Positions 1-6,392 of a stretch of 19,366 nucleotides of DNA are shown piece after piece. The notes beneath the pieces are model-generated. The model made no database searches, was not told where the DNA came from, and saw only the letters and a list, made by a program, of their open reading frames with translations. The stretch's first letter is position 1. Each line of letters starts with the position of its first letter. A program made the position numbers and the translations under genes. The stretch is from the NCBI GenBank assembly GCA_964194585.1, contig CAXMNG010000088.1, positions 1 to 19,366 of the forward strand, read 5' to 3'. Source of the stretch: JAABYT01 sp964194585 (GTDB taxonomy: Bacteria; Pseudomonadota; Gammaproteobacteria; HK1).

Positions 1-346
1 AAGCTTCGTCGCTGTCCTGGTCTTCTTCGCTCAACAGCGCATCCAGGGCGTCCAGACGTTCCTGCCAGAAGCCTGAGTAGAAGCTCAGCCAGTCATGGGC
101 CGGGGCCAGGGGTTGCGGATTCAAGCGACAATGGTGCTCGCGGCCACGCACCTGCCTGGTCACCAGCCGGGCCCGCTCGAGCACCTTCAGGTGCTTGGAG
201 ACTGCCGGTAGGCTGATGTCGAAGGGCCGGGAAATTTCGCTCACCGTTTTCGGTCCCCGGGCCAGCGCGCCGATGATGGCGCGTCGGGTGGGATCGGCGA
301 GGGCGCGGAAGACGCCGTCCAGATCAGGCACAGGATAGTTAACCAT
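1..346 (-). CDS. ArsR/SmtB-family winged-helix repressor, C-terminus cut off by window edge
   Basis: About 115 residues are visible; the gene runs off the left edge. The N-terminus reads MVNYPVPDLDGVFRALADPT, followed by RRAIIGAL, typical of the ArsR subgroup often encoded beside SRPBCC/AHSA1-domain proteins. The helix-turn-helix is at about residues 38-75 (TVSEISRPFDISLPAVSKHL then KVLERARLV). No cysteine metal-binding motif is seen in the visible part, so metal sensing is not supported. After the wing comes WLSFYSGFWQERLDAL and an acidic tail, as in this subgroup. The start is supported by the family N-terminus and by a sigma70-like promoter ending only 7 bases before the ATG; there is no Shine-Dalgarno sequence. 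Two palindromes over the promoter suggest autorepression. A partner gene may lie beyond the left edge (inference). The family call is firm; the ligand is unknown. Confidence 0.9.
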   Translation of the reverse strand, partial: MVNYPVPDLDGVFRALADPTRRAIIGALARGPKTVSEISRPFDISLPAVSKHLKVLERARLVTRQVRGREHHCRLNPQPLAPAHDWLSFYSGFWQERLDALDALLSEEDQDSDEA

Positions 347-356
347 GTGGTGAAAT
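337..356. promoter_or_regulatory. Operator-like palindrome O2, overlapping the start codon
   Basis: AGTTAACCATGTGGTGAAAT matches O1 at 15 of 20 positions and keeps the AACCA-N2-TGGT core. It lies exactly 40 bases from O1, close to four helical turns, and covers the ATG (344-346) and the end of the -10 box. It is weaker than O1 in its outer half-site. The symmetry and spacing suggest cooperative or looped repression (inference). Confidence 0.5.
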
Positions 357-382
357 ATAATGCGGCGCTGCTGGAAAGTCAA
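354..382 (-). promoter_or_regulatory. Sigma70-like promoter of the arsR-type gene
   Basis: Reading the minus strand, TTGACT (382-377) is followed by a 17-base spacer and TATATT (359-354). Both boxes are close to consensus with ideal spacing. Transcription would start about 6-8 bases past the -10 box, at or next to the ATG at 346, so the message should be essentially leaderless. Confidence 0.75.
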
Positions 383-396
383 CCAGTTGGTTAACT
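377..396. promoter_or_regulatory. Operator-like palindrome O1 (probable ArsR site)
   Basis: AGTCAACCAGTTGGTTAACT is a 20-base palindrome with one mismatched pair. It covers the -35 box of the repressor gene (377-382) and extends upstream of it. Binding here would block RNA polymerase. That the adjacent ArsR protein binds here is inferred from position and symmetry. Confidence 0.65.
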
Positions 397-412
397 GAAT
401 TGCCGGCGCTTG

Positions 413-880
413 TCAGCGACTGATGCGGGACAGGGTTGCGTTGGTCAAGTTAACCAGGTCGCGGGGATCGAGGGCGATCTCCAGGCCGCGCCGTCCCCCG
501 CTCACATATATTTCCCCGTGAGTGAGTGCTGACTCATCGATCACCGTCGTCAGCCGCCGGCGCTGCCCCAGGGGGCTGATGCCGCCGATAACATAACCGG
601 TGGCGCGCTCCGCCACTTGCCTGTCCGCCATGACGGCCTTCTTGGTGCCGGTGGCGTTGGCCAGGGCTTTGAGATCCAGCTGGGTATTCACGGGGATCAC
701 GGCGACCGCCAGGTCTCCTGTGGCGAGACTGGCGACCAGGGTCTTGAACACCTTGGATGAATCGACCCCCAGTGCCGCGGCCGCTTCGAGCCCGAAGGAC
801 TGCGCGGCCGGGTCGTGCCGATACTCCAGCACCTGGCAGGTGATGCCTGCCCGTCGGGCGGCAAGCACCGCCGGGGTCAT
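413..880 (-). CDS. ybaK: Cys-tRNA(Pro)/aminoacyl-tRNA deacylase YbaK
   Basis: 155 residues against 159 in E. coli. YbaK hydrolyses Cys-tRNA(Pro) formed by prolyl-tRNA synthetase error, acting in trans in the cytoplasm. It matches E. coli YbaK from the start: MTPAVLAARRAGI, a Y-x-HDP motif at 20-24, then SSKVFKTL, which places the functionally important lysine at position 46 as in the E. coli protein. TGYVIGGISPLGQ (94-106) and IYVSGGRRGLEI (124-135) are the family signatures. The open frame extends upstream into the preceding gene, but the family N-terminus fixes the ATG at 880; GAGAGC is a weak ribosome site. It begins 25 bases after glyoxalase I ends, so the two are probably co-transcribed. 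Downstream, the arsR-type gene has its own promoter. Confidence 0.93.
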   Translation of the reverse strand: MTPAVLAARRAGITCQVLEYRHDPAAQSFGLEAAAALGVDSSKVFKTLVASLATGDLAVAVIPVNTQLDLKALANATGTKKAVMADRQVAERATGYVIGGISPLGQRRRLTTVIDESALTHGEIYVSGGRRGLEIALDPRDLVNLTNATLSRISR

Positions 881-905
881 GGCTCTCTCGCGGCAACGGC
901 GTCGC

Positions 906-1349
906 TTACCACTCCCCGGTGTTCGGCATCGAAGCCCATGGCTCCTCTGCCGGCAGCGATTCTCCGTTCGACTGCAGCAGCTCAACGGAAATATTGTCTG
1001 GAGTGCGGATGAACGCCATGCGGCCGTCCCGGGGCGGCCGGTTGATGGTGACGCCCTGATCCATGAGCCGCTGACAGACCTCGTAGATGTTGTCGACGGC
1101 AAAAGCCAGGTGACCGAAGTTCCGCCCACCCGTGTATTCCTCCGGGTCCCAGTTATAGGTCAGCTCGATTACCGGCGCCTTGACCGACCTGGCAGTCTCC
1201 TCGTCGCCGGTTGCGGCCAGAAAGACATTCGTGAAGCGACCCTTTTCGCTGTCGTAACGGCTGACCTCGAACATGCCGAGCTTGTTACAGAAGAAGTCCA
1301 GGGTTTCATCCAGGTTGCTGACGCGAACCATCGAATGTAGATATTTCAT
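906..1349 (-). CDS. gloA: Lactoylglutathione lyase (glyoxalase I)
   Basis: 147 residues; cytoplasmic. It isomerises the hemithioacetal of methylglyoxal and glutathione to S-lactoylglutathione. It has one vicinal-oxygen-chelate monomer fold with all four metal ligands of E. coli GloA in place: H5 (YLHSMVRV), E62 (VIELTYNW), H80 (FGHLAFAVD) and E124 (ISVELLQ). The short acidic insertion near residues 49-58 and the absence of longer loops resemble the Ni/Co-type bacterial enzymes rather than the longer Zn-type, though metal preference cannot be proven by eye. The start is set by H5 at the family position and by GGAG about 8 bases upstream. The C-terminal tail (ESLPAEEPWASMPNTGEW) is slightly longer than in E. 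coli. The gene lies 41 bases after the SNase-like gene and 25 before ybaK, as in an operon. Confidence 0.95.
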   Translation of the reverse strand: MKYLHSMVRVSNLDETLDFFCNKLGMFEVSRYDSEKGRFTNVFLAATGDEETARSVKAPVIELTYNWDPEEYTGGRNFGHLAFAVDNIYEVCQRLMDQGVTINRPPRDGRMAFIRTPDNISVELLQSNGESLPAEEPWASMPNTGEW

Positions 1350-1390
1350 GCATGTACTCCAGACGGGTAACGAGGAATATTCAATGGCAA

Positions 1391-1876
1391 TCAGCGCGAA
1401 CCGGATGAGGATGCCACGGCAATTCCGTGCATTCCCCACACGCCCATATTTCTCGCGCGCGCAATTCGCTCCAGCACCTGATACTCGAAGGGGCCACCCG
1501 GCAGGGCCACGGCCCAGCCACGTTCGATGAGATAGGCGCTCAAATCCACTCCCTTGTTCCGGCACAGTGCCGTCATGCTGCCATCCCGGAGTTTCCGCAC
1601 CCGTTGGCAGTGAACGAAGCCGCGGATCTTGAAATCCAAGGCAAGCGCCGCGTTGGAGCCGCATTTCACTGGCCGCAAGTTGGGACGGCAGGTACGTCCC
1701 GCCGGGGGAATGTAAATACCGTACAGGCGCACCAGCCGTGACCCCACCATGAGTGTGGCGTCCGGGCGCACCTTGGCGTAGCTGACCAGCGCGGCGGATG
1801 CCGCCGGGACGGCGAGCCATGCCACGGCCACCAGCAGAAAGCTGACAATTACGCGGACGCAGTACGATGGGATCAT
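1391..1876 (-). CDS. Secreted SNase-fold (thermonuclease-like) protein lacking catalytic residues
   Basis: 161 residues. The N-terminus is a Sec signal peptide: a short basic start, a hydrophobic core (VSFLLVAVAWLAV, about 11-23) and a likely cleavage after AASA. The mature part has the staphylococcal nuclease layout: LVRLYGIYIPPAG (48-60), then GVDLSAYLIERGWAVALP (109-126) and a C-terminal E-x-x-AR-x(4)-GVWG stretch (136-148). In active SNases the first motif reads R-L-x-x-x-D-T/A-P-E; here the metal-binding Asp is Tyr55 and the general-base Glu is Pro58. The second catalytic Arg appears to be Ser100. Only Arg50 remains, so nuclease activity is unlikely. C63, C72, C90 and C105 could form two disulfides in the periplasm. 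It is first in a probable operon with gloA and ybaK. The fold is fairly sure; the function is unknown. Confidence 0.7.
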   Translation of the reverse strand: MIPSYCVRVIVSFLLVAVAWLAVPAASAALVSYAKVRPDATLMVGSRLVRLYGIYIPPAGRTCRPNLRPVKCGSNAALALDFKIRGFVHCQRVRKLRDGSMTALCRNKGVDLSAYLIERGWAVALPGGPFEYQVLERIARARNMGVWGMHGIAVASSSGSR

Positions 1877-1990
1877 TCGTGTTGCCTGCTCAACCGGGGT
1901 GGGCCACAGTCTACGCCCGCGCCGCCGCCCCCGAAAGCGACCGCCCGCGACTTGCGTTACCATTGGACATGGCGGACCCGTGTTGATTCC

Positions 1991-2701
1991 ATGAAAGTAC
2001 AATTCCGTTGTCCTCCGGAGCTGACCGACATTCTGCCGCGGCCCTTTGCGGCGAAACGCGGTATCCCGGATTGGCTCAAACGCATGCCGGCCACCGCTCC
2101 CTGCACCGATCTGGATGGCGAGATCCGCACCGTCAAGCAGTGTCCCCCGTTCGTCGACGCCATGGGCTTCGGCTTCATCGTGCCCCTGGCGACGGACATT
2201 CACGTGAATCGCGGCAGCTTCGAGTGGGACTGGGAGCTCGGTCCCTCCAGCCTCGGCCGTTACACGCGCTCGCCGTTGACGTTTCACCTGGGGGAGCAGC
2301 TGGCCGGCGCGCCCTTCGCCGATTCGGAGTGTGCCGCCATCAAGTTCACCAATTACTGGACCATCGAGACGCCCCCGGGCTACGCCCTGCTGGTTACCCA
2401 TCCCTTCAACCGCGAGGAGCTGCCTTTTCGCACACTGACCGGCCTCGTCGACACCGACCGGTATAAGGATGGCTGCATACAGTTCCCGGCCTTGTGGCGG
2501 GATCCGGATTTCGTCGGCGTGCTCGAGCGCGGCCTGCCAATAGCGCAATGCGTGGCGGTGCCCCGTGATGCCCTGACATTGGAGTTCGGCGAGCTCGCAG
2601 GCGACGCGGCGCGCGATTTCATTCGCACCCTGGATGCCGTGAATGCGGCACCGGGAGCCTACCGACGGCACTTTCGCGTCCCCAAACCGGGATCGGAATG
2701 A
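1991..2701 (+). CDS. DUF6065-like protein of unknown function
   Basis: 236 residues, with no signal peptide or membrane segment. I recognise the motif pattern of the DUF6065 family: IPDWLKRMPA near residue 25, CPPFVDAMGFGFIVPL (47-62), the central IKFTNYWTIETPPGYALLVT followed by HPFNREELPF, then LVDTDRYKDGCIQFPALW and GLPIAQCVAVPR near the C-terminus. No enzymatic role is established to my knowledge. Members occur as single genes in marine and other proteobacteria (remembered, not checked). The ATG at 1991 is chosen because the family region starts just after it; a TTG at 1952 in the same frame would add 13 residues, and neither has a strong Shine-Dalgarno sequence. It diverges from the SNase operon and its stop is only 4 bases from the converging TPR gene. 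Confidence 0.7.
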   Translation: MKVQFRCPPELTDILPRPFAAKRGIPDWLKRMPATAPCTDLDGEIRTVKQCPPFVDAMGFGFIVPLATDIHVNRGSFEWDWELGPSSLGRYTRSPLTFHLGEQLAGAPFADSECAAIKFTNYWTIETPPGYALLVTHPFNREELPFRTLTGLVDTDRYKDGCIQFPALWRDPDFVGVLERGLPIAQCVAVPRDALTLEFGELAGDAARDFIRTLDAVNAAPGAYRRHFRVPKPGSE

Positions 2702-2705
2702 GGAT

Positions 2706-3512
2706 TCAGCCGAGCAGAACGCGGCGAAGCTCGGTGGTCTTTACCCAGAAACGTCCTCTGGCCGCGCTTGTCAGCTTTTTCACCACGGCGTAATAACAGG
2801 ACCGGTCGCGTGCGAGCAGGCGCCGGTAGTGGGTCAGTGCTTCGTCCACGCGGCCGAGCTCCTGCAGGCAGGCGCCGAGTTCCAGGGTCGCTTGTGTATC
2901 TTCGGGGGCCAGCGCCAGGCATTGCTCGAGCTGTTCCGCGGCATCGGCGAAACAGCAATGGTCCATGTCCATGTCGGCAATGGCTCGGCGGGCCTCGATG
3001 TCTTTCGGATCGGCGGTCAGCAGATCGTCGAAGCAGGCGCGGGCCGCGTCATTTTGTCCCAGCTCGCGCAACACCACACCCAGCTGCTGACGGGCAGCCC
3101 GAAAATCGGGTGTTTGCTCCAGCGCCGCGCGCAAGAACCGAGCGGCTTCGTCCCACTGGTCACGGCGCCCCAGAATCAGCGCCAGGTTGTACTGCGCCGG
3201 CGGAAAGGGGGGTCGCGCCCGGGCGGCGCGCCGGTAGGCTTCGGCGGCATCCGGCTCGCGGCCCGCATGCTCCAGCGCTGTCCCCAGATCGTTGTGAATT
3301 TCGGCTTTGTCGGGCTCGAGCGCGAGTGCCCGCTGGAAGCTCTCCACCGCGCCCACCGCATTCCCCAGCTTCAGAGTCAAGTTCGCGAGCTGATAGTGGG
3401 CGAGCGCATCACCGGGCGTGGATTCCAGGTAGCGCGTGAAAACCTGCGCCGCGCCTTTCAAATCGCCGCCGCGGGCGAGACGGCGGGCGCGCTCGGGGCT
3501 GTCTTCAGACAT
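2706..3512 (-). CDS. Cytoplasmic tetratricopeptide-repeat protein
   Basis: 268 residues built almost wholly of TPRs. Six consecutive 34-residue units start at about residues 35, 69, 103, 137, 171 and 205, each with the W/L-G-Y-A-P-type pattern (for example HYQLANLTLKLGN...AVESFQRALALEPD). A partial unit precedes them and a basic tail follows (VKKLTSAARGRFWVKTTELR). No signal peptide or catalytic domain is present, so it is probably a soluble scaffold or adaptor. It follows, in the same direction, the TPR-containing membrane protein at 3551-5470, with a REP-like hairpin in the gap; a shared role is possible but unproven. The ATG at 3512 is the natural start. TPR proteins cannot be named from repeats alone. 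Confidence 0.85.
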   Translation of the reverse strand: MSEDSPERARRLARGGDLKGAAQVFTRYLESTPGDALAHYQLANLTLKLGNAVGAVESFQRALALEPDKAEIHNDLGTALEHAGREPDAAEAYRRAARARPPFPPAQYNLALILGRRDQWDEAARFLRAALEQTPDFRAARQQLGVVLRELGQNDAARACFDDLLTADPKDIEARRAIADMDMDHCCFADAAEQLEQCLALAPEDTQATLELGACLQELGRVDEALTHYRRLLARDRSCYYAVVKKLTSAARGRFWVKTTELRRVLLG

Positions 3513-3538
3513 GGAGGCGAGAATGATACGCGAAATTG

Positions 3539-3566
3539 AAAGGGGACGGACTAATCTGTCCCCTTT
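3539..3566. repeat. REP-like palindrome (AAAGGGGAC...GTCCCCTTT)
   Basis: Two perfect 9-base arms, AAAGGGGAC at 3539-3547 and GTCCCCTTT at 3558-3566, flank a 10-base centre that also pairs partly (GA/TC). The form AAAGGGGACNGA-N-TCNGTCCCCTTT is a dispersed palindrome I recognise from many proteobacterial genomes, often near IS200/IS605-like REP-associated transposases. Here it lies between two same-strand genes and contains the TAG stop (3551-3553) of the upstream one. As RNA it would form a GC-rich stem-loop that could attenuate or stabilise the transcript. Confidence 0.7.
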
Positions 3567-5470
3567 TGGTTTCCGAGGCGCCTCTCGTAGACCTCGATGA
3601 GGCGCGTGTACAGTGCCACCTTTCCGTCGTCGCGCCCCTTCAGATCGGCAAGGGTGCTGCGTGCGCCATCACGGTCTCCGAGTTGGAGTTGGTACCCGAT
3701 GGCGAGCAATCCCGGCTCGAGCCAGGTTGGCTGCAGCTGCGCTGCCACCAGCGCATGTTCCACCGCTTCACGCTCGCGACCAACGAGCGCGAGCAGCCTG
3801 GCCGTGTAAACGCGCAATGCCCAGTTCCTGTCGTTCAGCCCAGCGCCCTTCGTGGCGCTCACGTGAGCGTGAACGACATCGGCAATGCGAGCGAGATCCA
3901 CATTGGGGCAATTCCCCTGCTCCGCGTTCTCCACCAACCGTCGCAGTGCGTTGTCCGTGTACACCGTGTCTGTGGCGTGTGCCTGCGTCTCGAGCGCGGT
4001 GTAGTGACGCACGTCGACCGGGCGATCCGAGCCGCAGTAGCCACTCAGCCGGTGCAGTGCAATGGCATAGCTCTCCCGTTCTCCGTAGAGCTCGACAGCC
4101 CGATCCAGATATTCGAATGCCTTGTCCAGCTCATTCCGGCCGAGATACAGACCCGCGAGACCCGTATGCACCCGCGCCGAGTCCGGGTGTGTTCGCGCCG
4201 CAGCGAGCAGGATCGTTTCGTGGCTCTGCCAGTTGAGAACCCGGGCCATCGTTATAGCACCATGGGTTAGGGCCAGGACGGCCACCACGGCGACGAAGCT
4301 CCTCTTCCAGCGTGTTCGTTGCGTTAAACGTCCGGCCACCACGCCCAGGGACAGGAACACGCCGATGCTCGGTAGATAGTTGCGATGTTCGAAATAAAGT
4401 TCCAGGGGCACGACCGTCGACTCGAGCAAATGCGCGGCGAGAAAAAAGACCGGTCCGAACATAATCGGGGCCCAAGCGCTGGCGCGCAGATACCAGGCCA
4501 AGATCAGTAACGCGAACCACAGGGCGATGGCGAGGACGGTGGACGGCGGATCCAGCAAGCCCCGGGACACGACGAAATCATCGTGAAACAATCCCAGCGG
4601 TGAGCCGCCGGGAATCATGAGCAGATTGACACCGTAGTCGAAGAGAATACGCGCTTCGGTGATCAGACGTTCGTAGGCGGAGAAGTCCCGCCCCTGATAG
4701 GTCCCGAACACCTTACCGGGGTCTATGGCCAGCGCGATGGCGGCCCCTGCCGCGGGTACGACCACGAGCAGGGCCAGTAAGCCGTGAACCAGGCGGCGGT
4801 CGGCCTGGTCCTGCGGGCGCTGGAAGAAACTGAACTCGACGACCACGGCCAACAGCGGAAGTAGCGCGCCGTTCTGTTTGCTGAGGGCTGCAAGCGGCCA
4901 GAATAGAATGAAGCAGAGACCCATCAGACCGATACCGAGTCGTCTGCGCACCGGCAGCTGTTGTCGTCCGCAGACGTAGCAGAGCAGGCCCGCGAGCACG
5001 AACAACGCCGCGAGCTGTGCCATGCGCTGCACGATATAGAGCACCGTGCTCACCAGCATCGGCGCCAGCAGCCACAGGGCCGCAACCAGCAGCGCGAGCC
5101 ACCAACGCTGTGGGGCGACTCCGGCCAGGGGCTCCGCAAGCAGGCGTCCCGCCAGCCAGAAGAGCAGCGCGCCACACAGCAGGTGGATCATCAGGTTCGT
5201 GTACTTCAGCGACCATACTTCGCCGGCGCTCGTGAGCCAGTTGGCGACGAAGCTCAGCATCGCGATCGGCCGTCCGAGAATTCCGAATTCACCCACGACT
5301 TCATGCCAGGCAAGCGCCCCGGACTGCATATCAATCAAAGACTCCAGATTACCGAGATCGTCCAGCAGCAGCGGTCCCGCGAGACCCGGCCAGTAAACGG
5401 CCGCCGTGAGCATGAGCAATCCCCACAGAAGCACGCCCGGCAGCCAGAACGCCGTCGCTCGAACGCTCAT
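3551..5470 (-). CDS. Polytopic membrane protein with C-terminal TPRs, TMTC/GT-C-like
   Basis: 639 residues. The first ~400 residues hold roughly ten hydrophobic segments (about 8-30, 85-107, 124-150, 155-165, 178-215, 228-250, 310-330, 338-355, 370-385, 392-410). A DD pair (D37-D38 in LLLDDLGNLESL) lies in the first extracytoplasmic loop, where GT-C glycosyltransferases carry their catalytic acid. GRPIAMLSFVANW, TNLMIHLLCGALLFWL, VLYIVQRMAQLAALFVLAGL and FEHRNYLPSIGVFLSLG resemble TMTC-type and bacterial TPR/GT-C proteins, often misnamed PilF. After residue 420 come TPR-like helices (ARTHPDSARVHTGLAGLYLG and DKAFEYLDRAVELYG). A polyprenyl-phosphate-sugar-dependent glycosyltransferase is possible, but no substrate can be named. 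No glycan genes are nearby. The stop lies inside the adjacent REP-like palindrome. The start at 5470 has a poor ribosome site. Confidence 0.75.
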   Translation of the reverse strand: MSVRATAFWLPGVLLWGLLMLTAAVYWPGLAGPLLLDDLGNLESLIDMQSGALAWHEVVGEFGILGRPIAMLSFVANWLTSAGEVWSLKYTNLMIHLLCGALLFWLAGRLLAEPLAGVAPQRWWLALLVAALWLLAPMLVSTVLYIVQRMAQLAALFVLAGLLCYVCGRQQLPVRRRLGIGLMGLCFILFWPLAALSKQNGALLPLLAVVVEFSFFQRPQDQADRRLVHGLLALLVVVPAAGAAIALAIDPGKVFGTYQGRDFSAYERLITEARILFDYGVNLLMIPGGSPLGLFHDDFVVSRGLLDPPSTVLAIALWFALLILAWYLRASAWAPIMFGPVFFLAAHLLESTVVPLELYFEHRNYLPSIGVFLSLGVVAGRLTQRTRWKRSFVAVVAVLALTHGAITMARVLNWQSHETILLAAARTHPDSARVHTGLAGLYLGRNELDKAFEYLDRAVELYGERESYAIALHRLSGYCGSDRPVDVRHYTALETQAHATDTVYTDNALRRLVENAEQGNCPNVDLARIADVVHAHVSATKGAGLNDRNWALRVYTARLLALVGREREAVEHALVAAQLQPTWLEPGLLAIGYQLQLGDRDGARSTLADLKGRDDGKVALYTRLIEVYERRLGNQKGTD

Positions 5471-5514
5471 GGTTGCCCAGCCCCGGGCCTGCTCCCGGGA
5501 AAGTCACTCATGGC

Positions 5515-5544
5515 TTGCGCCACGTGGGAGCGGATGCCCATACT
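5515..5544 (+). promoter_or_regulatory. Possible promoter for the SDR-aminotransferase pair
   Basis: TTGCGC (5515-5520), an 18-base spacer and CATACT (5539-5544) lie 60 bases upstream of the SDR start, in the gap between divergent genes. The match is moderate, and nothing better is visible in the gap. Confidence 0.3.
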
Positions 5545-5605
5545 TCTCCCCCCGGTAGGACGGCCCTCGGATTAACCACGGCCGTCGCACGGAGCTGGAG
5601 GAGCA

Positions 5606-6346
5606 ATGGCCGACAGACTGACCGGAAAGCGGGCGTTGGTGACTGCAGCTGCGCAGGGGATTGGCCGTGCCACGGCGCGGGCCTTCGCCGCCGAAGGTGC
5701 GCAGGTTTTCGCGACCGACGTGAACGGGGACAAGCTCGGAGAATTGAACGGCGTGCCCGGTGTCAGTACCTGCCTTCTCGATGTCACCGACAACGATGCC
5801 GTGCTCGCCGTCGCCGCCGATCTCGGCGCCATGGACATCCTGTTCAATTGCGCCGGATTCGTCCATCACGGCAGTATCCTCGAGTGCGGCGAAAATGATT
5901 GGGATTTTTCATTCGGCCTCAACGTGAAAAGTATGTATTTCACGATTCGGGCTTTTCTTCCAGCTATGCTCGACGCCGGCGGCGGCTCGATCATCAACAT
6001 GTCCTCGGTAGCGTCCTCCATCAAGGGGATCGCGCATCGTTGTGTTTACGGCGCGAGCAAAGCCGCCGTTATCGGACTTACCAAGGCCGTGGCTGCCGAC
6101 TACATCGATCGCGGCATCCGTTGTAACGCCATCTGCCCGGGTACCGTCGATAGCCCTTCCCTGCAGGCACGCATCGACGCATTCGATGATCCAGTCGCCG
6201 CTCGCCGCGCATTCATCGCGCGCCAGCCCCTCGGCAGACTCGGCACGGCAGAGGAAATTGCTACGATGGCAGTATATCTTGCGAGTGACGAGTCGGCCTT
6301 CACCACCGGCACCGATATGGTGGTGGATGGCGGTGTGACCCTGTAA
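5606..6346 (+). CDS. BDH2/DHRS6-like short-chain dehydrogenase (NAD-dependent)
   Basis: 246 residues, a classical SDR. The cofactor motif is TAAAQGIG (13-20), and D38 after the second strand points to NAD rather than NADP. NCAG is at 81-84, N106 is in the family position, the catalytic serine lies within NMSSVASS (131-138), and Y148 and K152 form YGASK. It is strikingly like human BDH2/DHRS6: NxAGFVHHG, DWDFS, NMSSVASS, RCVY and GIRCNxxCPGTVD are shared. R145, R189 and R206 match the arginines I recall as binding the substrate carboxylate in BDH2. That family was first described as an R-3-hydroxybutyrate dehydrogenase and later as a 4-oxo-L-proline reductase, so a small hydroxy or keto acid is the likely substrate (inference). 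GGAGGAG at 5597-5603 fixes the start. The aminotransferase follows after 46 bases, probably in one operon. Confidence 0.88.
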   Translation: MADRLTGKRALVTAAAQGIGRATARAFAAEGAQVFATDVNGDKLGELNGVPGVSTCLLDVTDNDAVLAVAADLGAMDILFNCAGFVHHGSILECGENDWDFSFGLNVKSMYFTIRAFLPAMLDAGGGSIINMSSVASSIKGIAHRCVYGASKAAVIGLTKAVAADYIDRGIRCNAICPGTVDSPSLQARIDAFDDPVAARRAFIARQPLGRLGTAEEIATMAVYLASDESAFTTGTDMVVDGGVTL

Positions 6347-6392
6347 AGCGGTCATGCCCTAGCAGTGTAGATTAGATGAGGACATAACGAGC

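Noticed and set aside
1..6. AAGCTT at the first base, a HindIII site
   Set aside because: It may mark a clone end, but the other end of the window has no such site, and it carries no biological meaning.
881..1129. N-terminal extension of YbaK into gloA
   Set aside because: The family N-terminus starts exactly at the ATG at 880; the upstream part is a shifted frame of glyoxalase I.
1877..2671. In-frame extension of the SNase-like gene over the DUF6065-like gene
   Set aside because: The signal peptide starting at 1876 is the natural N-terminus, and the extension is antisense to a family-like protein.
2643..3539. A 298-codon open frame on the plus strand opposite the TPR gene
   Set aside because: The minus strand has six exact 34-residue TPR units; the plus frame shows no recognisable motif.
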